Assembly: GCF_016859285.1 (NCBI RefSeq)
Contig: NC_053419.1
Location: 9,706,501 to 9,770,500 of the forward strand
Length of the DNA: 64,000 nt
Source: Xiphias gladius
Taxonomy: Eukaryota > Chordata > Actinopteri > Istiophoriformes > Xiphiidae
Reading direction: 5' to 3'
Under the pieces are notes generated by a model. The model saw nothing but the letters and a program-made list of their open reading frames with translations, was not told the origin of the DNA and did no database searches. Of the stretch, positions 13,539-32,460 are shown one piece after another (positions within the stretch are counted from its first letter, which is position 1; each line of letters begins with the position of its first letter). The position numbers and the translations under genes were made by a program.

Positions 13539-13574
<36 letters not shown>
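13539..13574 (+). repeat. (CAG)12 trinucleotide repeat in the claudin-23 5' leader
   Basis: Twelve uninterrupted CAG units end two bases before the claudin-23 ATG at 13577. They are read as poly-Gln in an upstream frame that starts at ATG 13455 and overlaps the claudin start. Confidence 0.95.
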
Positions 13575-13575
<1 letters not shown>

Positions 13576-13576
13576 C

Positions 13577-14407
13577 ATGCATAGGCGGTCAACGGAGGAG
13601 TGGATCCGGTTGTCCTTGCGCACCCCGGGCATCCTCATCTTCGGGATGGTCATGGCTCCCTGCGGCTGGGTCCTGGACCTGACCGCCACCGTCGCCCCGA
13701 ACTGGAGGACACTCCACGAGATCCCCGACACCCCGCCGGACCAGTTCGTCCAGCAAGGCATCTGGGACATCTGCAGGACCACCACGGTCTCCACGAGACC
13801 GGACTGTAACCTGGAGGACTCCACATACTTCGGCAACGAGATCATCCGGGTCGCCCAGGGTCTGATGGTAGCCTCCCTCATCGTGACTCTAATCGGTCTG
13901 GCCGTGGCCATCCCGGGGGTCCGCTGCTGGAAAGACAGGCCCAACTGGATAGTGGCCGGCCTGGGCGGACTGTTGATCTTCCTCTCGGGCGTCATGACCA
14001 TCATACCCATCGCCTGGTACACCCACATCCTCCCCAACATCACCACGAAGTCCCCGCTCGTAGACGTGCGCGTCGGCTACTGCATCATCCTGGGATACAT
14101 CGGCGGGATATTTGAAGTCCTGGGCGGCGTCGTCATGTTCATCGGCATCTGCCGTTGCTGCGGAGGAAAGAACCGCGGGGAGAGCCGGGTCGAGGAGGTC
14201 ATGGGCACCCGGTTCAGTCACCAGAAGCCGCCGCCCAGGCTCGTCAACGTGCCGAGCCTGAGCCGGCCCAGGACCAGCGACAACAGCAGCGTCCCATACT
14301 CCAAGGACTCCATAGATGATGATGTGTCCTTCCCCCGGGCCAAGAGCCCCGCCGGTCGGTCGGGCAACACCTCCTACGGCGGTAGACCCTACGATGCGGA
14401 CCTATGA
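13577..14407 (+). CDS. cldn23: Claudin-23, tight-junction membrane protein, single exon
   Basis: This intronless frame encodes 276 residues with four membrane spans: about 17-37, 92-112, 124-146 and 170-196. Claudins form the strands of tight junctions that set paracellular permeability. The first extracellular loop carries the claudin signature as W (PNWRT), GIW, then two cysteines (DICR and PDCN). Family-specific matches to human CLDN23, as I know it, include MAPCG in span 1, VRCW after span 2, and an acidic Leu terminus (YDADL here, CDSDL in human) instead of the usual YV PDZ ligand. The long cytoplasmic tail of about 75 residues is Ser/Pro/Arg-rich. The ATG at 13577 has G at -3 and aligns with the family start. 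An overlapping upstream frame may restrain translation. Confidence 0.95.
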   Translation: MHRRSTEEWIRLSLRTPGILIFGMVMAPCGWVLDLTATVAPNWRTLHEIPDTPPDQFVQQGIWDICRTTTVSTRPDCNLEDSTYFGNEIIRVAQGLMVASLIVTLIGLAVAIPGVRCWKDRPNWIVAGLGGLLIFLSGVMTIIPIAWYTHILPNITTKSPLVDVRVGYCIILGYIGGIFEVLGGVVMFIGICRCCGGKNRGESRVEEVMGTRFSHQKPPPRLVNVPSLSRPRTSDNSSVPYSKDSIDDDVSFPRAKSPAGRSGNTSYGGRPYDADL

Positions 14408-14435
14408 GATGGACGTCTCCCACATCGGGTCTCAT

Positions 14436-14494
14436 ACACACACACGCACACGCACACGCGCACACACACACACACACACGCACACGCACACACA
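14436..14494 (+). repeat. (CA)n microsatellite in claudin-23 3' untranslated region
   Basis: An alternating CA run with scattered CG interruptions begins about 30 bases after the claudin stop codon. A weak ATTAAA polyadenylation signal lies further on, near 15366. Confidence 0.85.
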
Positions 14495-23549
<9,055 letters not shown>

Positions 23550-23555
23550 TTTAAT
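23550..23555 (-). terminator. ATTAAA polyadenylation signal after the isolated EGF-TM exon
   Basis: On the minus strand ATTAAA lies about 50 bases beyond the stop codon of the 23606-23865 exon. That is close enough to give a very short 3' end. Confidence 0.35.
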
Positions 23556-23605
23556 TTACAGAAATACCCATAGCTCTATCCTGTTCATGACACTCCTGAT
23601 ATAAT

Positions 23606-23865
23606 TCAGTACCTGCGTTTCTTCTTTTGCCTTTGTCGCAACTTGGCAAGGATGAAAGCCAGGATCAGCAGCCCAATGACGACGCCCAGGACACTCAGGG
23701 TCAGCGGTAAACTTAACGCCCCATTGACCGTGTCCTCGCAGAATTCACCCTGGTAGCCCAGCTCACAGTCACACACCAGACTGGCACCACCACCCAGGGG
23801 AACAACACAGTTACCATGGCTATTGCACTGAGTCTCTCCACAGGTTGGCAGGCTATAGTCAATGC
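23606..23865 (-). CDS. Isolated EGF + transmembrane exon, candidate alternative last exon of the LRP gene
   Basis: The minus strand encodes an EGF-like module (CGETQCNSHGNC, CDCELGYQGEFC), a strong membrane span (about LSLPLTLSVLGVVIGLLILA), a basic tail KLRQRQKKKRRY and a stop. A pyrimidine-rich stretch precedes an AG at 23867-23866, giving a phase-1 exon. The LRP exon ending at 34754 leaves a single T, and T plus the GC here spells Cys, the residue expected at that point. The regular downstream exon (33652-33973) restores the same Cys as T+GT and also encodes EGF plus a membrane span. A potential phase-2 donor at 23612-23611 sits just after the membrane span, as in that exon. So this is either an alternative membrane anchor or a remnant of a duplicated gene. 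Confidence 0.6.
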
Positions 23866-24454
23866 CTCTCGGTTGGGGAGGAGGGAAAGGGCTGGACATC
23901 TTAGAAAAGGGGGTGGAAGAAGGGAAGGAAGGAAACACTGGACTATTAAGGGAGTGGAAGGAGAATAGGAAACGAGAGACATGGAATGGATGAACAAGAC
24001 ACACCCTAAAACACAATAGGTAAACATGCCAAAGAGAGGACACAGACCTAACATTGTGAGTTCTTCTGGCCTTGTTGGACTGATCTTGTCGAAACCATTT
24101 TTAATGGTGGAGCAATGAAAAGGACCATTTTAGTTCTTTTACCACAGATCAGTGCTTTGTGTCAGAACATGTTGAACCACTTCTGTGAAGAATTCATCAC
24201 ATTTCATTACTATCTTTCTCCCCCTTGCCAACTTTAATTTGTTACATAATAATATAGGTTACAGTATGTGATTATGTTGTGCATAAAGCTCAAACTATCA
24301 TTTTAAGACTATACTACTTTCAGGTCCCTTGCAGAAATGTCTGTTTTACAAGCTCTAAATGCAATAAAGAATATTGTCAACAAATTATATATGACAGGAA
24401 CAGTCTACGATCCACCAGTTGATGAGATGTTGCTCACCAAGGAGTCCGGGGATG

Positions 24455-26640
24455 TTTAGTTTAGTTTATTTGTTCATTTCCCAGGGACAGCGCACATTTA
24501 TAGACATTACTGAAAATATGCCAGAAATAGTCAAAAGGCTAGTTTTCATCCGTAGCCCCTGACTAGGTATGAAGTTGGCAGCCTAAAATCAAGACACAAT
24601 TTTAAACAATAATCACAATGTATAGCATTTAAATTACACTTAAAGCAGCATACAGGCATGGGCAGCAAAATAAACCAGAGCAGATTACGGTTCAACAGAA
24701 CAATAAACAGTTACAGAGCAGTTTAAATTACAGAACAGCTTCACAAAAACAGAAATAAGCAAAAACAGACAAACGAAAACAGCTATGAGCAGCAGGACAA
24801 CATTAGCATTAAGGTAAGTCAAGCAACTGGGCAGTTTAGCAGTATACAAGTGGTATGTTGACAGAAATTTGTCAGATGATGAAAGCATCCCAAATAGTGC
24901 TGACAAATTTGGCGGCTTGTAAGCCATGTTCTTAACTGCCTAGAAAAGGACCTGTGGTAAGTGGTAAGTTCCCTGATGTGGACTGGTACAGCATTCAATT
25001 CATGTGCTGCTTTAATTGAAAAGGAGATTGATTGAAAACAGATTTTCTTAGTTGGATAATGTAATTTTCTTGTGACTCCTCTTGTAATCTGATTTGCATT
25101 TACTCGTTGCCTAACAAGCAACTGAGTAGGAAAGCAGACTGAGTAGGGGACAATTTTTTATAGAGAAACATACTTCCTTGTTAGATCAGGTTATCCCGGC
25201 TCAAAAGATTAAATATTTCCTGTCTGTTACAGTGGTAAAAACTATTAGGCATCTTATCAAAGGTTTTCACGGTTTGTTTATAGAAAGATTCAAGTGGTCT
25301 CAAGGTTGAACTACTTTCCTGTGACCAAATTGTTAAACGGTAGGTTAGGTGCGATATGATCATAGCATTCATGAATGTTCTAGCAGCCTCTGTTGACATG
25401 ACATTGCTTATGAATCTGAAATTTGCTAAGTTATACTTGACCCTGTTGCAAACCTTCTTAACTTGAGTTTTAAAGGAGAGATTTGAATCTAGCAAGATCC
25501 CAAGGTATTTGAATTCTTTGACAACTTCTAAACTTTGTCCAAGTACAGTATATGTAGCTCAATAGTATTGTTAGCTTTCTTTGTGAAGTACATGCAACTG
25601 CTTTTTGACATATTTAGTTGTAGACAGCAATGGTTTAACCATTCGGTAATATGGGTCATTGCGTTGATTAAGATGTAGGCAGCTTGGCTTTTTGTATTGC
25701 TGTGTACATATATTACAGTGTCATCGGGTACATTTGTGTGTCTATCTTTGGGCATATGGATGGCAGATCAATGAGTATAGGTTAAATAGAAGTAGGCCCA
25801 ATATGGATCTGTGTTGGACGCCAGTGGAGAAGCTGAGATCAGTGGACTTATGGTTATTGACTGACAACTTTGGATCATTCAGAAAGGTAACTCTTTATCC
25901 ACCTAAAAGTAAATAACTTAGAGAGGAGGACAGCATGATTTACGGTATCAAAGGCTTTCCTAAGATCTAAAAAAACAGCCCTGACAACACCAACCTTATC
26001 CAACAAATCTATTAAATCTTTTATCTATTATATCTTCTCTGCAAAGAAGCAGTTAGCCATTTCTGTAGAGTGTTCTAAAGCCAATCTCATACACATTCTT
26101 TTCTTTTGATGTTTTATGAGCATTGATTAATCTTAGCACATCTGCCTCAAGAATCTCTCTTATGATAAAGGGTGGTACTGCAACATCCAATGAAGGGAAT
26201 AGTGGCTGCAAGTCTGCAGCCTCAAATGGAGTAGTGTTTACATGACTCACAAAAGAAACTCAGTGAAACAATGAAATATTTGCCTCTGCAATTGTGACTT
26301 GGTCTCTTGAAAGGTTTCCACTGAGTCAAGTTCCATTTGCCTTCCTATTTTGTTATGATGTCCTGTCAATTTCTTAATCTACTCCCAGATTATTTTAGTA
26401 TTGCCGCAAAAAACTGAAAAAAGCAGTTTCAGCCTTTCTCAGCCTCTGTATTATTACTACTTTATCCCACTTTTGGTTCCCGTATAGGGTCTCTCACTTT
26501 TAGGAATTCTATTAAAGTCAGGCCCTTTGGCAGCAAGTGACTTAAAGCGGTCACTAGTTGTAATCAGACAATCCAGTTATCATATTAAAAGACTTCAGTA
26601 TTTGTTCTTGTCTGCTACAAAAAAAAACAAAAAACAAATT
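24455..26640 (-). mobile_element. Decayed non-LTR retrotransposon (L2/CR1-like LINE) fragment
   Basis: Broken minus-strand frames read as the C-terminal half of a fish LINE reverse transcriptase: 26053-26250, then 25528-25755 with DDTVIYVH and LQLNMSKS, then 25181-25495 with LDSNLSFKTQVKKVCNRVKY and MNAMIISHLTYR. The expected YADD active-site box reads VPDD, so the enzyme is dead. The 3' end near 24455-24500 has the CCCAGGGACAG-type tail common to such fish elements. Both ends are estimates. It sits between the two alternative tail regions of the LRP gene. Confidence 0.75.
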
Positions 26641-28588
26641 TATCTGGGTTTTGTCAGAGTTGGTGATTCTCATTGGATCCTGGATTAACTGTGATAGGTC
26701 ATATCCATCTGTAATCTATTTGAGGCTTTTCCCAGTTAAGTTATCCTCCAAATTTATGATAAATCTCCCATAAGAATAACCTCTTTCTGATAATTGGACA
26801 CTTTATTACACTGAACACACTCTTATGTAAACCAGGTTCCCGCCCACTTTTAAATTGGGTCTCTCTCCCCTTAAAAACTTTCAAAATAGCTAATATAAAG
26901 TTTCAGCTAAACATAGAAAATCCAAATTGGAGACTCTGAGAAGGTGATGAATTTGGGTTCAGTTTGAGAACACCAGATTACGTTAATGTGATTAACAGTT
27001 TGGAAAATATTCCACTTTTGTTTTTTTCTAATTGCCGGATTTATCCTCTCAGTTGTGGCAAATTTCCTTATTGGATTCGACACTCTACATGCGCAAAAAT
27101 GTCTTAAGAATTTTTTTTGTGTCAGTTACTTGCAAGTGTTTTTGAATTAAAATGGGTCACATTCAGAGTACATGTAAAATCCATGCTTCGTTTTAATAAT
27201 TGCCAAAAAGACATTTAATAGCACCGAGTCTTGTTTTTACGTTGGTAAAACAAGAACAAAACAAAACAAGATACTGTGTGTAAGTAGGAGAGCCTTTGAG
27301 TTGATATATAGATTGTATATTTTTACAGAGAAATTTCATTTCCTACATACAGAACTATGAGCTTCTTGTTGTGTGGCAGCCCACCGTCAAACATATTTTA
27401 CTTTTAAATCAACACATACAAATGACTAATAAAAAAAACATAACAGCCTTTAGGCACAATCGTTTAAGAGTTTGCCTTAAGACAAAATGTCACTCTTTCC
27501 ACATGATAAAACAGGTAACTACTCTTCCCAACATCTCCAGTTGTACCTGTATGTATGGTAAAGTACACAATATGATTCAACTAAACATCTATTTAAAAGT
27601 GCAATACACATTCACTAACATAGTAGAAAGAGTAGCATAAAACATTAATATGCTATCAATGACAAAGCCTTGCTTCTCTAATTTTTAGACTCTCAACTCA
27701 TCAGTGAAACTCAAAGCATGAGCTGGGTCCATTCTGAGCCAGGCTAGTTAGACCTAAGTTGACCGCTAAACAAAATTTTGTATCACAGCCACCTACACAA
27801 TACATTCACAAGTGTGGAAAAGCCACTGCAAAGATTTGAGAGACAAGACTGACCGTTATCCAAAGCTCTTCGACATGGCAGGTTAACTGATAAAAAAGTA
27901 GTGGTTTTGGGAGTTATTCTACTGCTCAAAGCATCTCATCATTCAGGTTTCCCAACACCAGAAAGATTGTGTTCAACACTGGCTTCAGGGCAGGCATATA
28001 GTGAAGGAGCAAAACACAACAATATTAAAACCATCTACTCACAAAAGCAAAGAATGAAGCCCTTGCGTCCTAAAATGTGGGATGTAGAGGTTAAAGTTTT
28101 GTTGTACAGTCGTCCAGGTGTTTGGGTCCTTGAAAAGGATTTGAAGTTCCTCTTTCACTGAGGGAATCTGCCACAAAAGGAAGGAGGGAAGAGGAAGAAA
28201 GCTGATACCCGTGAATACCTGCCTGTTTTTTTTTTTTTCTTCCCATAAACACACACACACGTAATCACCTCCTCCTCCCTCTGCTTTACCTGGGAATGGG
28301 CTTAGTCAAATACACACTGTTGCTCGCACCAAATAGCCCTGACAGTGATGTAGCAACTTTACATTTCAAAATTTACCTTTCTAATCACTGACTCACAAAA
28401 CTCAACGCTCTGGCATCCATGGGAAACGTAAACACCATTTGTGTGGTACCATTCAAGCTCGTACTTCACCATCATATGAGACAAAGAAAAGTACATTTAA
28501 TGAGTAACAATGTTAAATCTGGTACTGATCTGACCATATTAAACAGCTCACTTTTCTTGAGAACTAGAAACTAAACAACGTGCATGTT

Positions 28589-28590
<2 letters not shown>

Positions 28591-28627
<37 letters not shown>

Positions 28628-28629
28628 AC
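28591..28629. repeat. (CA)n microsatellite
   Basis: A CA run of about 39 bases with one interruption. No gene function is seen. Confidence 0.9.
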
Positions 28630-28996
28630 CCTTACCTGAGGACTATACTGATAAACAGTGGGTGTGTTCACCAGACCCGTGGGGGATGGAAGGAGAAGGC
28701 AAGTTAGAGCAAGACTCAGCTGGCAAAACTGACATACCTGTGTAACAGGCAGCAGTTCATACAGCTGTTGTGTAATGGTCAGAAAATTTTTTCTAATGGA
28801 TTTTTTTAAGCCTCATATCGGGGGGAAAAAAACAAAAAAAAACAAACACACTTTTGGGTAAGAACGGAAATGTCAGGTTTTAGTGGCATATGGCTCTATC
28901 TATGGCAGTGTCGGTAGTGATTGGACTGCCATGATATTGATAATGCCAAAGAGAGGAATCCTATTGGCTGGTCTCATCCCCTGACTTTTCCTTTAA

Positions 28997-29032
28997 CACA
29001 ATGATGCTAACAATCACGTTAGCATCATTGTG
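28997..29032. repeat. Perfect 15-bp inverted repeat
   Basis: CACAATGATGCTAAC (28997-29011) pairs with 29018-29032 across a six-base loop. The GCTAAC/TTAGCAT words are typical of short palindromic repeats scattered in fish genomes. Confidence 0.6.
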
Positions 29033-32000
29033 ATCTTATTAACATGATGATGGTAGCCTTTAGCTCAAAGCTAAGTTTTTTGGCAGAACTGTGAGCATGG
29101 CTGTAGGCTCTTCGTCTTGTTAGCCTATTTAAACTGTCCAGTGCTTTCTTAAAATAAAAGTCAGTAGTTTCGGTCTACCTTTTTGCTAACAAGCCAAATC
29201 TGATCAAGATTTCAGCCTTAGCCCTTAAATGTTTTGCCAAACATTACATTACATAACATTAAGACCTGTTAACTAAGCCAGAACAAGTGACAAATTAAAA
29301 TAACATTGCTTGTAAATCTCCGACAAAACATATTATTGCTAGTTACGTTTTTAAAGATGACAAAAAAAATATATATATATTTTAATATTTTTCAGTGTGG
29401 CTCGTTATGTTTTTTTGTTTACATAAATATTGTGCTGTTAATGTAACTGCTCAATGACCACTTAAGTATTAGTCAGTACAAACAACAGTCATTGCCTCGT
29501 GGTTACTGCAACATGGCTGCGTGTACTCTGCTCTGTGGCCCACTGTATTGCTGTCAAGCTCGTGTCCCCTGACTGTCAGACTCATTCTCCAGTTCCACTT
29601 TTAAATCATGCGATTTGAGAAACTTCTTCATGTGTGCGCATTAATTCACAGAATTAGTGACACAGCACGAGGCCAAACAGGAAGACACTACATTACCTGT
29701 TTTACCTGCTACCAACATTTTGGAAAAACAAAGATTTTACATATGATACTCCCACTGAGGCATCTGATCATAATGCCTCTCTACATGCTTCCTACATAAG
29801 TAACTGGGAGGAGACCACAAGCCAGAACACCTTAGAATCTCCCAGGACGACCTTAAGGCCATTGGGTGATCACCATTTCAGTAAAGCTTAAAGTGTTAGT
29901 GATATAACAGATAAGCTGTATAATAGGGACAATATGTGACCATTACATGTCTACAGACAATATGGTTACCTCCCGTGACATTTAAGCCACATGACCTGGA
30001 GGAAGTCGCACCTTTGATATAACAAGATGGAGGAGAAAATGATATGTTGTATGAGACTCAAGAGACATTCCTACATGCATGTCTTCCAAAAGAAAAACAA
30101 AGACACACTGTACCTGGTCATTAGCAAGTAAGGCACTAATGAAATGACATTAATTTACCAGTACAGGCATGTGAGTTTGGTTCAGTGTGAATACGTTTCT
30201 ATGTTAACTCTAGGTTACTGACAGAAGCAAATCAGGTCTCATTTTGCAACACCACGGACTTTGCGTTATTTGCATAAAAGAAACAGGACACCCATGGGAG
30301 TATCCGGTTGAAAGACTGTTTGATTAATTTCAGGTTTTTGTAGATGGAAGTGGAACTTTTGCTTTCCCACGAAGGCTTCCTGATCATGACGAGAGACAAG
30401 TTTAATTTCCTGCTTTCCAATATAGTCCAGTTCACAGGAAGCTAAAAGCTGCCCCGTCACACTCTTTAGTCTTTTACAGTGTATGTACTTGCTGAGATGA
30501 GTCTGACATAGGAGTTACCTTGAGAGATTAATCTATGCCATGTATCAGTAGCATTTACAGGGCATGATTAAAGTCTAGTTGCTGATGGGATACAGGGTTG
30601 GGTACAGTTTTTGTCTGAAGTCAGAAATACTGGTCCATCATGAACCTTTAAGTTTTTTCATTCTTTTATTTTAAATACTGAAATGAAAATACTAAAATTC
30701 AAACATTTCCAGTATCAATATAACAAAGGATCAGTTGTATAACTAGTCTACAAAAAACATTCAATTATTACAGTAGAGTGTGTGCATAGTCAGCCGCACA
30801 CACAGCATTGTCCTCTCAGACAGGGGAGTTTACTTCCGGCACAAACTACGAAGACATATCAAAAGAGACATTCAAACTTCATGTTCGCTTGCTCAACCTT
30901 AGGTATGAGGCGGAGTCAAAAAGATCATCACGTGTCAACTATGTATCTTTTGCAACTATACACACACACACACCTCCGCCCCCACACGGGTTCGTAGACA
31001 GAATGGGCGAAAAATAAGCATTTATTTATAACTAATTGAACTGTACCTCTGCATTTCTTTTGTAAAGTTCAAACATAATCCAGTTTAAAAATGTTGCTGC
31101 GCATGTCAAATGAAACAAGATACCATCTGTTCCTGGATCAAGGAAATTTATCGGAACAAGAGATGCTGGTGAAGATTAAAAGTCATTTTTCACTCAGTTT
31201 CACGTCGTCTCTCTTGTACTGCCCCTGATGTGATACTATCTCAAATACAGCAGTAAAAACGTGTGCACGTGTCCTTACTATTTCTGGATCCGGCCTGGCT
31301 GATAGACAGGTGGAAGTGAATTAACAAAAGGGAACTTTAATGCCAAATGTGTATCTATGGAACAGATGTGAGGGAAAAGGGAACCAAAATGCCACAAAGC
31401 AGCATTTGGTTGTAATTGGTACCAGTTCGCAAGAAGGCTACAGACTGACATGGAGAGCTGTGACAGCATTTTGGCAAGGCACATGAACAGAAAGGAGAAA
31501 AAAAGAAAAAAAAAGTTAATGCAAAGCCAACAATCACACAGGTATCAAACCATCACTTTTGGATGGTATACAATATTTCTCCGCTTTTGAGAGGAACTGC
31601 TGTGTGTTCCCAGTGTCTATCATTTATTTTCTGCTAAATTTAAACTTCAACCATCCTTCCTTCCTGCTTAGAGGATGTCTGGAGAGGTGTGTGTGTGTGT
31701 GTGACAGACATTCACACAGACAAAACAGTCACACACTTAACAGCTGGTAGACAAAAGACACGTAAGCGCTATTAAGACAACACTCAAATAGTGTCACCAC
31801 AGTAGCATTAGAGGGATATGCAGTACACACATATGTAGGTGTGAGAGAAATATGAAGTAACATCGGAAGATCTAAACAATGACAGAAAGCAAGTGTGCAA
31901 GGATTAGACATGATGAAAAATCTGTCTGCTCCAGGTCTGGGATGTGAAGGGGAGATCCCAGGATGCGAAGAGTCCTTATTGTTGTTGTTGTTATTCTATA

Positions 32001-32295
32001 ATTTATTATCAATTTTAATATGGTGGATTGTTAAGTAAAAACTATCACAAGCTGATTCACATCAACCAGACCATGTCACTGGAGTTGACGTTATGTAAAC
32101 AACGCTGGTGTGCAAGCTACCCTTTCTATTAAACTGATCTGAAACTGACCAATCAGCATTAGGAAATATTTCTTCAATATATCACTGCAGTAGCTAATTA
32201 GTGTCCAACTACAATAGTGAGAACCCTCAGATGTTGTTTTCTTTGTCAGAGAATTTAAAAAACAGAATCTGGTTATTGGTTCATCTTATATCACG

Positions 32296-32301
32296 TTTAT
32301 T
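32296..32301 (-). terminator. AATAAA polyadenylation signal of the LRP gene
   Basis: Minus-strand AATAAA lies about 160 bases beyond the stop codon (32461) of the regular last LRP exon, a normal distance for a short 3' untranslated region. Confidence 0.55.
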
Positions 32302-32460
32302 ACAAGACAGTATGCATCAGCATGTTGAAATTCACAAGCAATGAAATGCATCCTCAGATATTACTTGTGGTATCTGATCAAATGTAGTGTAACAATCCTA
32401 GCATCAGCCGTCAGGTGTTAACTGGATGCCAAATTTCCACATTTCAGTGAATCCAGAAGC

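Larger units (their letters stand above)
26641..32295. other. Interval with no recognised gene, downstream of the LRP stop
   Basis: AT-rich DNA with short frames only. It contains a CA repeat (28591-28629), a perfect 15-bp hairpin (28997-29032) and further short simple repeats near 30960 and 31690. If the exon at 23606-23865 is used as an alternative end, this whole stretch is intronic. Confidence 0.55.

Noticed and set aside
13525..14221. Minus-strand frames opposite claudin-23
   Set aside because: They mirror the GC-rich claudin coding sequence; the plus-strand frame has clear claudin motifs.
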